Shown: positions 43,330 through 52,620 of the stretch, in pieces
Layout of the letters: each line of letters begins with the position of its first letter
How positions within the stretch are numbered: position 1 is the first letter of the stretch
Source of the DNA: Altererythrobacter sp. B11
Lineage (GTDB): Bacteria > Pseudomonadota > Alphaproteobacteria > Sphingomonadales > Sphingomonadaceae
Assembly (NCBI RefSeq): GCF_003569745.1
Contig: NZ_AP018498.1
Coordinates: forward strand, 1,897,001 to 1,961,000
DNA: 64,000 bases
Direction: 5' to 3'
Program-made: the position numbers and the translations under genes
Notes under the pieces: generated by a model
The model's database searches: none
Told to the model about the DNA's origin: nothing
What the model saw: the letters and a program-made list of their open reading frames with translations, nothing else

Positions 43330-43921
43330 GACAGCTGCAAGCCGAAAGCCCGCGAACAGATCCGATCGCTGGACTCAGTTTGCAGGTCGATCGGTGGCGG
43401 CCGTTGCGCTTTTGCTGTTGCTGCCGCTCATGGCGGCAATAGGGATCGGCGTGGCCGCCACGCTGGGTCGGCCGATATTGTTCGTGCAGGAACGATCAGG
43501 TCTGGGTCAGCGGTCGTTTCATCTGATCAAGTTTCGCACGATGCGCAATGATCGCGACGCACGGGGCGACCTGCTGCCTGATGCAATGCGAACATCCCGC
43601 TTCGGCGCAATCCTTCGTCGCACCCGACTCGATGAGTTGCCGGGGCTTGTCAATGTCATGCGTGGAGACATGGCTCTTGTCGGGCCCCGGCCGCTGCTTC
43701 CGGAGACCGTGGCGGCGATGGGCCATAGCGGTCTAGCCCGGGCGGAGGTGCGGCCCGGCATGACCGGCTGGGCGCAGGTCACCGGCAACACGCTGCTGTC
43801 GAACGAACAGAAATTCGCACGCGACCTGTGGTACATCGAAAATCGCAGCTGGCGGCTCGATGCCGTGATCCTGCTGCGGACTGTAAGGGTCGTCCTGCTT
43901 GGAGAGCGGCTGCGCGGATAG
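43304..43921 (+). CDS. Undecaprenyl-phosphate sugar-1-phosphate transferase (PglC/WbaP type)
   Basis: This 205-residue membrane enzyme has one N-terminal hydrophobic segment (VAAVALLLLLPLMAAIGIGV). The bacterial sugar transferase core follows: LIKFRTMRND, LRRTRLDELPGLVNVMRGDM, ALVGPRPLLPE and RPGMTGWAQV. Its small size fits the monotopic PglC type rather than the 460-residue WbaP/ExoY type. It starts the repeat unit by moving a sugar phosphate from a UDP-sugar to undecaprenyl phosphate; a UDP-diamino or 4-acylamino sugar from this locus is a good candidate. Start ATG 43304 lies inside the LuxR gene. Confidence 0.92.
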   Translation: MPQHRKWLETAASRKPANRSDRWTQFAGRSVAAVALLLLLPLMAAIGIGVAATLGRPILFVQERSGLGQRSFHLIKFRTMRNDRDARGDLLPDAMRTSRFGAILRRTRLDELPGLVNVMRGDMALVGPRPLLPETVAAMGHSGLARAEVRPGMTGWAQVTGNTLLSNEQKFARDLWYIENRSWRLDAVILLRTVRVVLLGERLRG

Positions 43922-44016
43922 CGCCGCTGCGAAAGACTATCTGTGCGGGTGCGCACACATCCGCAGAAAGAATTCGGAAGGCTAGGTGTCGCCCGAATCA
44001 AACCAGTAAAGGTGGT

Positions 44017-44091
44017 TGGTGACCCCTACGGGAATCGAACCCGTGTTTCAGCCGTGAGAGGGCCGCGTCCTGACCGCTAGACGAAGGGGCC
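44017..44091 (-). tRNA. tRNA-Glu (CTC anticodon)
   Basis: The minus strand folds as a standard cloverleaf with acceptor arms GGCCCCT and AGGGGTC. Anticodon loop CTCTCAC gives anticodon CTC, and the T-loop is GGGTTCGAATCCC. CCA is encoded. It lies 33 bases after the second tRNA-Glu on the same strand and differs from it at only two positions. Confidence 0.96.
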
Positions 44092-44124
44092 AGGCGCAGG
44101 GCGCATGGCGCAATGTGCATCCGG

Positions 44125-44199
44125 TGGTGACCCCTACGGGAATCGAACCCGTGTTTCAGCCGTGAAAGGGCCGCGTCCTAACCGCTAGACGAAGGGGCC
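44125..44199 (-). tRNA. tRNA-Glu (TTC anticodon)
   Basis: Minus-strand cloverleaf with anticodon loop CTTTCAC (anticodon TTC), the same acceptor and T arms as its neighbour, and encoded CCA. It is the first tRNA of the pair downstream of recJ and probably shares one transcript with the CTC copy. Confidence 0.97.
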
Positions 44200-44219
44200 A
44201 CGCCCGGAGGCGAGCGGCG

Positions 44220-44248
44220 CACTTAGTTTGGCTGCGTGGCGCGGTCAA
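44220..44248 (-). promoter_or_regulatory. Possible promoter of the tRNA-Glu pair
   Basis: On the minus strand TTGACC (44243-44248) is followed after 17 bases by TAAGTG (44220-44225), 20 bases before the tRNA-Glu(TTC) 5' end. The -35 is strong and the -10 weak, so this is a candidate only. Confidence 0.4.
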
Positions 44249-44279
44249 GCCCGCGCAGCATGATCTTTTTACCTGGGCC

Positions 44280-46061
44280 TCAGCCGGACCATGCGGCGTC
44301 TTCCAGATGCAGCTCCGCCTTGAGCTGGCTGCCCCAGTCGTCGATCTTCGCGCGGCCTGCCAGCCACAGCCTGCGGCCCTGCGCGCCATGCAGCAGCGCC
44401 TGGCCCATTTCGCTGTCCGCCATGCGGAAGCCGATGGCCTTGAACGAGCCGCCGTCCTGCCCGCCGGCGATCAGCCGCAGGTGATCGTTGCCCACCACAT
44501 CCGCCTTGATCAGATGCACCGGCCCCACGGCCACGCGCGGGCCCGGCCAGCCCACGCCGAAGGGGCCGGCGCTCTCCAGCGTTTCGACCAGCTGCGGGGT
44601 GAGGCCGCGCGGGGCGATGGAAAGGTCCAGCGTGGTGACCTGTTCGGCGGAGGCGCGGGCCACGGGGCCGGCCAGTCGCTCGTCCAGCCACTCGGCGAAG
44701 GCTTCGAGCTTGCCTTCCGCCACCGTCAGCCCCGCCGCCATGGCATGGCCGCCGCCGGCCACCAGCAGCCCGTGATCGCGCGCGCCGATGATCGCCGCGC
44801 CCAGATCGACCCCGGCGATGGATCGGCCCGAGCCCTTGCCCAGGCCGCTTTCCTCATCCAGCGCGATCACCAGCGCGGGCTTGCCCGTCCGCTCCTTGAT
44901 CCGGCCGGCAACGATGCCGATCACCCCCGGATGCCAGCCGCGGCCGGAAAGTACCTGCACCGCGCGGTTGTGCTGCGCGGCCAGCTGCGCCTCGGCCGCT
45001 TCCTGCACCGCCGCTTCGATCGCCCGCCGCTCCTCGTTCAGCTGGGAGAGCTGCGCCGAGATCATTCGCGCTTCGTCGGCGTCCTGGGTCGTCAGCAGGC
45101 GCACGCCCAGCGTCGCTTCGCCCACGCGGCCGCCTGCGTTGATCCGGGGGCCAAGTGCGAAGCCGCAATCGCTGCAGCTGGGGGCGCGGTTCAGGCGGCT
45201 GGCGTCGATCAGCGCGGCGAGGCCGATATTGTCCCGCCGGGCCATCACCTTCAGCCCCTGCGCCACGAAGGCGCGGTTGAGCCCACGGATAGCCGCCACA
45301 TCGGCCACGGTGCCCAGCGCCACGAGGTCCAGCAGGCTCATCAGGTCCGGCTCGCGCCGATCAGCGAAGAAGCCGCGCCGGCGCAGCGTGCGCACCACCG
45401 CCACCGCCAGCAGGAAGGCTACGCCAACTGCCGCCAGATGGCCGTGAGCCGCCGCCAGGTCGGTTTCGTCGAGCCGGTTGGGGTTCACCAGCGCGAAGGC
45501 GCGGGGCAGATCGGCGGAGCATTTGTGGTGATCGACCACGATCACGTCGATCCCCGCGTCATGCGCCATGCCCAGCGCCTCATGCGCCATGGCGCCGCAG
45601 TCCACGGTGACGACCAGGCTCGACCCTTCCTCGCCCAGCCGCACCAGCGCCTCGCCACTGGGGCCATAGCCTTCCAGCAGGCGGTCGGGGATATAGTGCC
45701 GCGCATCGTGGCCCAGCATGCGATAGAGGCGGATCAACAGCGCCGCGCTGGTCGCCCCATCCACGTCGTAATCGCCGTAGACCGTCACCGCCTCGCGCGC
45801 GATCACGGATTCGGCGATCCGCTCTGCCGCCTGATCCATGTCGCGGAAGGCGGACGGGTCCGGCAGGAAGCCGCGCAGGCTGGGGCTGCGGTGCAGCTCC
45901 AGATCCTCGCGCGGCACGCCGCGGGCGAGCAGGAGTTGGGTGACGATATCGTCCTCCAGCCCGGCTGCGCCGCCCTGAAGGGCCATGTTGCCGCCGCGCC
46001 AGCGCCAGACCTTGCCGGAAAGAGATCGTTCGACGCCGAGGACTGCGGAAAGGGAAGCCAT
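44280..46061 (-). CDS. recJ: Single-stranded-DNA exonuclease RecJ
   Basis: This 593-residue DHH-family nuclease has YGDYDVDGATS at residues 95-105, VDCG, and the name motif VVDHH. A DHHA1 domain follows with GRGWHPGVIGIVAGR and GGGHAMAAG, and a C-terminal OB-like domain. It degrades 5' single-stranded ends in RecF-type recombination and mismatch repair at this length (about 580 residues is usual). It is followed on the same strand by the tRNA-Glu pair. The ATG at 46061 is the only start that keeps the full N-terminal region. Confidence 0.96.
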   Translation of the reverse strand: MASLSAVLGVERSLSGKVWRWRGGNMALQGGAAGLEDDIVTQLLLARGVPREDLELHRSPSLRGFLPDPSAFRDMDQAAERIAESVIAREAVTVYGDYDVDGATSAALLIRLYRMLGHDARHYIPDRLLEGYGPSGEALVRLGEEGSSLVVTVDCGAMAHEALGMAHDAGIDVIVVDHHKCSADLPRAFALVNPNRLDETDLAAAHGHLAAVGVAFLLAVAVVRTLRRRGFFADRREPDLMSLLDLVALGTVADVAAIRGLNRAFVAQGLKVMARRDNIGLAALIDASRLNRAPSCSDCGFALGPRINAGGRVGEATLGVRLLTTQDADEARMISAQLSQLNEERRAIEAAVQEAAEAQLAAQHNRAVQVLSGRGWHPGVIGIVAGRIKERTGKPALVIALDEESGLGKGSGRSIAGVDLGAAIIGARDHGLLVAGGGHAMAAGLTVAEGKLEAFAEWLDERLAGPVARASAEQVTTLDLSIAPRGLTPQLVETLESAGPFGVGWPGPRVAVGPVHLIKADVVGNDHLRLIAGGQDGGSFKAIGFRMADSEMGQALLHGAQGRRLWLAGRAKIDDWGSQLKAELHLEDAAWSG

Positions 46062-46249
46062 GCCGAAGACCTATAGTGGCTGGCTTGCGGGCGCAACGCA
46101 GCGTCGGACGAAGACTGCGAATGATCGGATGCGGAGCTATCTCTCCCGCGTGGACTCGACGGGGGCATGCTTTCCGTTCAATAAGATAGCGGTGAGTGCC
46201 AGGGGGGTGGGCAATCATCGGACCCAGGTGGCCTGGCGGCGGAGGGCGC

Positions 46250-46996
46250 ATGGCGGAATTGGCGATCCTGTTCCCACGCGGGCAGCGCCCGGCGGCCACT
46301 GACGTTGCCGCTCTGCTGGCCGGAGTGGGGGAGGCAAGCATCAGCCTCGATCCCGCGCGCGCTCCTGGTGGGGGGCGCGTGGCGGGGCGAGACTGGCTGG
46401 AACTGCTGATGGGGGGGATCACGTTCGACCTCGCTGGTCTCGCTCCGGGGAGCGCGGAGGGGCTGCCGAAAGCGGCGCATGTCTTCGCGCTTCCGCCGGG
46501 GACGCCGGAGCGCGATCTGGAGGCGATTTCGCTCCGTCCCGGGCCGCATCTGTCCATCGGCGGCGGGATCCTTCCCCTGCCGGTCCTGCGCTGCCTTGCC
46601 GCTCTGGGCGCCAGGCTCTCGCTTCTATCCGGGGCGGAGGCGGTGGCCTGGGCTCCCGCTCGCAGCTGGAGCGGGCCGGCGCATTTTCGCGATTCGGTGA
46701 ATGGCTGGCTGGCGGGCGGGGTGTTCCCCGGCTTCGGCCTCGCGGCGCTCTCGCCTCAACCGGGCGGGGCGATGGTGAGCGAGGGGCTGGCGGCCTTCAC
46801 GGGGCAGGAGCTGCGCATTTCGCCTGCCCTCGCTCGGGATAGGGTCGTGGGCGCGAAACTGGGCCTGCGGCTGCTGCACTGGATGGTCGAAAACGGGACG
46901 CTGCGCGCGCCGCGATTGCTGACCGGGCCGGAGGGCGAGACACTCCGGCTCGATCTGTCGCGGGGCGGGAGCGTGGTGGAGGTTTGGAAAGCCTAG
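46250..46996 (+). CDS. Hypothetical protein
   Basis: The 248-residue protein starts at ATG 46250 behind GGAGGG. It has no recognised domain, signal peptide or membrane helix. It is rich in Gly, Ala and Leu, with segments such as ITFDLAGLAPGSAEGLPKAA and LHWMVENGTLRAPRLLTGPE. Similar proteins of unknown function occur in sphingomonads as far as I recall. The next gene overlaps its end by 13 bases, so they may be co-translated. No function assigned. Confidence 0.65.
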   Translation: MAELAILFPRGQRPAATDVAALLAGVGEASISLDPARAPGGGRVAGRDWLELLMGGITFDLAGLAPGSAEGLPKAAHVFALPPGTPERDLEAISLRPGPHLSIGGGILPLPVLRCLAALGARLSLLSGAEAVAWAPARSWSGPAHFRDSVNGWLAGGVFPGFGLAALSPQPGGAMVSEGLAAFTGQELRISPALARDRVVGAKLGLRLLHWMVENGTLRAPRLLTGPEGETLRLDLSRGGSVVEVWKA

Positions 46997-47604
46997 GGGG
47001 AGCGGAGGGGAATCCGGGCCGGTCGGCGCCGCCACAGCGGCACCGGCCCTCGCTGTCGTTCCATTCGGTCAACCGGGCCGGGCAGGCGGGGCATGATCCG
47101 GGCCTGCAGCGGCACCATCTGCTGCCGTGCCAATTGCTTTCGCAGGCCTGTTTCGGGCCGCTGTTCGCCTCGCTTGGCTGCGCGGCGATGGGCTTCGACG
47201 ATTTCCGCCGCAACGGCGTGCTGCTGCCGGCTACGGGCTCGGCGGCGATGCGGCTGGGCCTGCCGCTGCACCGCGGGCCGCACCGGCGCTATAACGCGAT
47301 GGTCGCGGAGCGCATGGGGCAGATCGAGCGCGCGTGGGCGCTGCTGCGGCGGGTGGCACCCGATCGCGCGCGGCTGGATGCGCTGATGCGGATCGACCTG
47401 CTGCAGCGCGCCCTGCGGCGCCGCCTGCTCCGGCCCGCCGCATCGGCCATGCGGCTCAACAGTCGCTGCCCGCTGGGCGCCGGGCTCGATTTCTCCAGCC
47501 TCGATTCGATGGCGGAGATGCTGTGGGGCGAGACGGAGCGGCGCGGCAGTGAAGGGGCGGAGCGCGAAGCCGCATCGCTGGCCCCCGGCGTGGCGGCGGG
47601 GTAG
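46984..47604 (+). CDS. AHH-domain protein (predicted HNH/endonuclease-VII-like nuclease)
   Basis: The 206-residue protein contains LQRHHLLPCQLL near residue 42, the [AG]HH-type motif of the AHH branch of the HNH nuclease superfamily. It continues with GFDDFRRNGVLLPATGSAA and HRGPHRRYNAMV, which carry further His residues. Such domains occur as toxin tips, but this is a free-standing small protein without secretion or repeat modules. No ATG lies before the motif; a TTG at 46984 inside the previous gene is the most likely start. Function in the cell is unclear. Confidence 0.7.
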   Translation: MESLGGAEGNPGRSAPPQRHRPSLSFHSVNRAGQAGHDPGLQRHHLLPCQLLSQACFGPLFASLGCAAMGFDDFRRNGVLLPATGSAAMRLGLPLHRGPHRRYNAMVAERMGQIERAWALLRRVAPDRARLDALMRIDLLQRALRRRLLRPAASAMRLNSRCPLGAGLDFSSLDSMAEMLWGETERRGSEGAEREAASLAPGVAAG

Positions 47605-47612
47605 GCTGGGGC

Positions 47613-48158
47613 ATGGCACCGCATGTCCTCACTGTCGCCCGCAGCCCGCGACACGGCTTTGCCAAGCAGAGCTGCACGCGCATTCGCTTGCTGCCGGGGC
47701 TGGGCGTGGATGGCGATGCCCATGCCGGCGTGACGGTGCAGCATCTCTCGCGCAAGCGGCAGTTTCCGCACGCGCCCAATCTGCGGCAGGTGCATCTGCT
47801 GCAGGCGGAACTGCTGGCCGAACTGGCGGAGCAAGGCTTCGCCGTCGCGCCCGGCGCGCTGGGGGAGAATGTCACCACCCTGGGGATGGACCTGCTTTCC
47901 CTGCCGCGTGGCACACGGCTGCGGCTCGGCGCCCACGCGCTGGTGGAGCTGACCGGCCTGCGCAACCCGTGCCGCCAGATCGACGAGAACATCGGGCCGG
48001 GCGCCATGGCCGCCGTGCTTGCCCGCGCAGCCGACGGATCGCTGATCCGCAAGGCCGGGGTGATGGCGGTGGTGCTGGAAGCGGGCGAGGTGCAGGCGGG
48101 CGACCCGATCCTTGTCGCCCAACTGCCCGTCGAAGCGGAGCCGCTCCAGCCCGTGTAA
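47613..48158 (+). CDS. MOSC-domain protein
   Basis: This 181-residue protein has the MOSC layout: GLGVDGDAHAG near residue 30, GALGENVTTLG and the conserved-cysteine segment LRNPCRQID near residue 118. MOSC domains are sulfur carriers in molybdenum-cofactor enzymes and in small stand-alone proteins linked to thiol transfer. It lies 8 bases after the AHH gene and converges on leuA. Substrate unknown. Confidence 0.88.
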   Translation: MAPHVLTVARSPRHGFAKQSCTRIRLLPGLGVDGDAHAGVTVQHLSRKRQFPHAPNLRQVHLLQAELLAELAEQGFAVAPGALGENVTTLGMDLLSLPRGTRLRLGAHALVELTGLRNPCRQIDENIGPGAMAAVLARAADGSLIRKAGVMAVVLEAGEVQAGDPILVAQLPVEAEPLQPV

Positions 48159-48164
48159 GGCCGC

Positions 48165-49850
48165 TCAGCCCGGCTCGCGCACCGCGCCATTGGCGGCACT
48201 GAGGATGGCGCGGACGCTGGCGGTGGCCACATCCTCGTCGATCCCCACGCCCCACACGGTGCTGCCATCGGGGAGGGCGCATTCGAGATAGGTCGCCGCC
48301 CGGGCATCGGTGCCCTTGCCGAGCGCGTGCTCGGTGTAATCCACCACCTCCAGCTGCAGGCCGAAGGTCTGCCGCAAAGTGGTGAGCACGGAGGAGACGA
48401 GGCCCTTGCCGCGCCCGCTGACCTGCTGCTGCTTGCCGCCCACGCGGATCGTGCCGGCGAACAGGCGCGTGCCGTCGCTGGCGCGGGTTTCCTCATAATC
48501 GATCAGGTCGAAGGTCGCGTGATCGGCGCCGATGAAATAGGCGTGCTGGAAGCTGTCCCAGATATCCGCCGCGTCCAGTTCCCGGCCCAGCTCGTCCGCC
48601 ATGTTCTGCACATGGCGGGAGAAATCGGCCTGCAGCTTCTTGGGCAGCTTCAGGCCCTGGCCCTGTTCCAGCACCCAGGCGAAGCCGCCCTTGCCGCTTT
48701 GCGAATTGACGCGGATCACCGCCTCGTAATTGCGCCCCAGATCGGCCGGGTCGATCGGCAGATAGGGCACGCGCCATTCCTCGTCATTGCGCTGGCCCTG
48801 CGCTTCGAAGCCCTTCTTGATCGCATCCTGATGGCTGCCGGAAAAGGCCGTGAACACCAGTTCGCCGCCATAGGGATGGCGCGCCGGCACGGGCAGCTGG
48901 TTGCAATATTCCACCGTCTCGATCACCCGATCGATGTCGGAGAAGTCGAGCTGCGGATTGACGCCCTGGGTGTAGAGGTTGAGCGCCACGGTCACGAGGC
49001 AGCAATTGCCCGTCCGCTCCCCATTGCCGAACAGGCACCCTTCCACCCGGTCAGCCCCGGCCATCAGGCCCAGCTCCGCCGCGGCGACGCCGGTGCCGCG
49101 GTCATTATGCGTGTGAAGGCTGATGACCGCGCTGTCGCGATTGGGCAGGTTGCGGCAGAAATATTCGATCTGGTCGGCATAGACATTGGGCGTTGCCGCT
49201 TCCACCGTCGCCGGCAGGTTGAGGATGATCGGATGCTCAGGCGTGGGCCGCAGCACCTCCATCACCGCCTCGCACACCTCCAGGCTGAAATCGAGTTCGG
49301 CGGTGGAGAAGGTTTCCGGCGAATACTGGAAATGCCATTCGGTCTCGGGGCGCTTCGCCGCCTCGTCGCGCAGCAGCTGCGCGCCCTTTACGGCGATGGC
49401 CTTCACTTCCGGCTTGCTCATGCGGAACACGATCTCGCGCCAGGCGGGGGAGACGGCGTTGTAGAGATGGACGATCGCCGCGCGTGCGCCCTCCAGGCTT
49501 TCGAAGCTCTTTTCGATCAGGTCGGCGCGCGATTGCGTGAGCACCTGCACCAGCACGTCATCCGGCACGCGGCCGCCGCGCACCAGCCCGGCGATGAAAT
49601 CGAATTCGGTCTTCCCCGCGCTGGGAAAGCCCACCTCGATTTCCTTCACGCCGATTTCCACCAGCAGATCGAAGAAGCGGTTCTTCTTCACCGAATCCAT
49701 CGGATCGATGATCGACTGGTTGCCATCGCGCAGATCGGTGGAAAGCCAGCGCGGCGCCGCTTCGATGACGCGCGAAGGCCACTGCCGGTCGGGCAGGTTG
49801 ATCGGGGGGAAGGGTCGGTACTTGCGGCCCGGTTCTTTGAGCATGGGCAT
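48165..49850 (-). CDS. leuA: 2-isopropylmalate synthase
   Basis: This 561-residue enzyme has a TIM-barrel domain with [24 protein letters not shown], the metal site [11 protein letters not shown] and [12 protein letters not shown]-terminal LeuA dimer/regulatory domain gives leucine feedback control. It condenses 2-oxoisovalerate with acetyl-CoA in leucine synthesis. Length fits the long LeuA type 2. It is near ilvC, ilvN and ilvB on the same strand, but separated by a YceI gene and hairpins. ATG 49850 or 49844 can serve as start. Confidence 0.97.
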   Translation of the reverse strand: MPMLKEPGRKYRPFPPINLPDRQWPSRVIEAAPRWLSTDLRDGNQSIIDPMDSVKKNRFFDLLVEIGVKEIEVGFPSAGKTEFDFIAGLVRGGRVPDDVLVQVLTQSRADLIEKSFESLEGARAAIVHLYNAVSPAWREIVFRMSKPEVKAIAVKGAQLLRDEAAKRPETEWHFQYSPETFSTAELDFSLEVCEAVMEVLRPTPEHPIILNLPATVEAATPNVYADQIEYFCRNLPNRDSAVISLHTHNDRGTGVAAAELGLMAGADRVEGCLFGNGERTGNCCLVTVALNLYTQGVNPQLDFSDIDRVIETVEYCNQLPVPARHPYGGELVFTAFSGSHQDAIKKGFEAQGQRNDEEWRVPYLPIDPADLGRNYEAVIRVNSQSGKGGFAWVLEQGQGLKLPKKLQADFSRHVQNMADELGRELDAADIWDSFQHAYFIGADHATFDLIDYEETRASDGTRLFAGTIRVGGKQQQVSGRGKGLVSSVLTTLRQTFGLQLEVVDYTEHALGKGTDARAATYLECALPDGSTVWGVGIDEDVATASVRAILSAANGAVREPG

Positions 49851-50079
49851 GATGAATGTGCCTTATCGCCTGTTCCGCGCACGGCAAGGGGCGCGGCTTT
49901 ATTTCGACTGTGATGTGATAGCCCCTTAGGCGGGCTGCCCGGCGCGCCGAATGGGCGCACGGGCGGGTGACGCGCCTAAGGGCGCGTAAGTCGAAGCAGC
50001 GATAGAAGCTCGCGGCGGGTCATGCGCCGCTGTCTAGCGGGCGAAGGTAAAGAAATCCAGTGCCAATGCGGCGGGAAGG

Positions 50080-50111
50080 GGCGGGGCGGCCGCATAAGGC
50101 GCCGCCCCGCC
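50080..50111 (-). terminator. GC-rich hairpin after the yceI-like gene
   Basis: Perfect 11-base arms GGCGGGGCGGC (50080-50090) and GCCGCCCCGCC (50101-50111) enclose a 10-base loop. It starts 9 bases beyond the yceI-like stop codon on the minus strand. No U-tract follows, so it may be a transcript-stabilising or Rho-assisted end rather than a strict intrinsic terminator. A smaller hairpin (ACGCGCC / GGCGCGT) lies at 49970-49987 between it and leuA; nothing else was seen in that gap. Confidence 0.5.
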
Positions 50112-50119
50112 GCCCTGCA

Positions 50120-50761
50120 TCACTTCTCGAAAGCGGTGCTGACGTAGAGTTCCACCTCGTCGCTGATGCCGAAGGGGATGCCGAAATCGACCCCGAAATC
50201 GGACCGCTTGAGGGTGGTGGTGCCGTGGAAGCCCACCGTCTTCTTCTTGCTCATGCCATTGGTGCCCGCGCCGCTGACGCTGGCTTCGATGGTCACGGGC
50301 TTGGTCACGCCGTTGAGCGTGAGATCGCCGGTGATGGTGGCGGTGGTGTCGCCCGTCTTTTCAACCTTGGTGGACACGAAATGCGCCGGGGCGGGGCTGG
50401 GGCCGAAGAAATCCGGCTTGCCGCCATCCTTGCCCGCGCGCAGCAGGTGATCCTTCAGGCCGGCGCTGGGCACGGTAACCGAAGCGATCGGGATCATCAC
50501 ATCCACCTTGCTGGCGGCAGGATTGGCCGGATCCAGCGTCAGCGTGCCGCTGACATCGCCGAAAATGCCGAGGTAATCGTTGAAGCCGAGGTGGTTCACG
50601 CTCCACCCAACCATGGAGTGGCTGGGATCGGCCGTGTAGCTGCCGGCTTCGATCGTGCTGACATCCACGGCGGCGGGCGCATCGCCCTGCGCCTGCAGCG
50701 AGCCGACCGCCACGGTGGCGATCGAAGCCGCCGCGGCAAGAGGCAGGATCCATTTACGCAT
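50120..50761 (-). CDS. YceI-family periplasmic protein
   Basis: This 213-residue protein has a signal peptide (ILPLAAAASIATVAVGSLQA) and a YceI lipocalin-like domain: YTADPSHSMVGWSVNHLGF, then DLTLNGVTKPVTIEASVSG and GTTTLKRSDFGVDFGIP. YceI proteins bind polyisoprenoids such as ubiquinone precursors in a beta-barrel. ATG 50761 follows GGGAGA. It sits between ilvC and leuA on the same strand but with gaps of 192 and 270 bases, so it is probably transcribed on its own. The ligand is unknown. Confidence 0.92.
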   Translation of the reverse strand: MRKWILPLAAAASIATVAVGSLQAQGDAPAAVDVSTIEAGSYTADPSHSMVGWSVNHLGFNDYLGIFGDVSGTLTLDPANPAASKVDVMIPIASVTVPSAGLKDHLLRAGKDGGKPDFFGPSPAPAHFVSTKVEKTGDTTATITGDLTLNGVTKPVTIEASVSGAGTNGMSKKKTVGFHGTTTLKRSDFGVDFGIPFGISDEVELYVSTAFEK

Positions 50762-50953
50762 CAGTTTTCTCCCAGTGAACTTTGGCCAAGTGAGCAATTT
50801 GCCGCGGCAGTCTGGCGCGCGAATTTGACAAAGTCTACAACCATTCGCGGCGCGAGAGCCTCATCCCCGCTGCACAGGCAGATAGATCATGCGAAAAGGG
50901 GCGCCCGGTCAAGCCCGGACGCCCCTGTCGTCTTTCGCACCGATCCGGCGGGA

Positions 50954-52090
<1,137 letters not shown>

Positions 52091-52104
52091 TTATCGCAGA
52101 ACGA

Positions 52105-52620
52105 TCAGGCCCCCTCGGCCCCGCGCATCATGCCCACGATGCCGGTGCGGCCCACTTCAACCAGCCCCAGTTCGCGCATCAGCGCCACGAAGCTGTCGAT
52201 CTTTTCCGGCGCGCCGGTGATCTCGAAGATGAAGCTGGAGGTGGTGGTGTCGATCGCGGTGGCACGGAACACATCGGCAAGGCGCAGCGCCTCCACCCGG
52301 TGTTCGCCCCGGCCGGCAACCTTCACCAGCGCCAGCTCGCGCTCCACATGCGGGCCTTCGTCCGTCAGGTCCGTTACCTTGTGGACGGGCACCAGCCGTT
52401 CCAGCTGCGCCATGATCTGGTCGATCACCGGGGGCGGCCCCTTGGTGACGATGGTGATGCGGCTGACGGCGTGATCCTCGCTGATGTCGGCCACGGTCAG
52501 GCTGTCGATATTGTATCCGCGCGCGGTGAACAGGCCGGCGATCTTCGCCAGAATCCCGGCCTCGTTGTCCACGAGGATGGTGAGCACATGGCGCTCGGAA
52601 TCACGATGCTGGATTTTCAT
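52105..52620 (-). CDS. ilvN: Acetolactate synthase small (regulatory) subunit
   Basis: The 171-residue protein has an N-terminal ACT domain (HVLTILVDNEAGILAKIAGL, RGYNIDSLTV) and the C-terminal acetolactate-synthase regulatory domain (ELALVKVAG, GAPEKIDSFVALM). It confers valine feedback inhibition on IlvB. ATG 52620 overlaps the ilvB stop as TGATG, so the subunits are co-translated. An in-frame GTG at 52623 would add one residue. Confidence 0.96.
   Translation of the reverse strand: MKIQHRDSERHVLTILVDNEAGILAKIAGLFTARGYNIDSLTVADISEDHAVSRITIVTKGPPPVIDQIMAQLERLVPVHKVTDLTDEGPHVERELALVKVAGRGEHRVEALRLADVFRATAIDTTTSSFIFEITGAPEKIDSFVALMRELGLVEVGRTGIVGMMRGAEGA

Noticed and set aside
43922-44280. Integration site at the tRNA-Glu genes
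   Set aside because: The exopolysaccharide locus ends next to the tRNAs, but no integrase, direct repeat of a tRNA end or mobile gene was seen.
44307-46076. Long plus-strand open frame opposite recJ
   Set aside because: Complete overlap with recJ, no ribosome-binding site, low-complexity translation.
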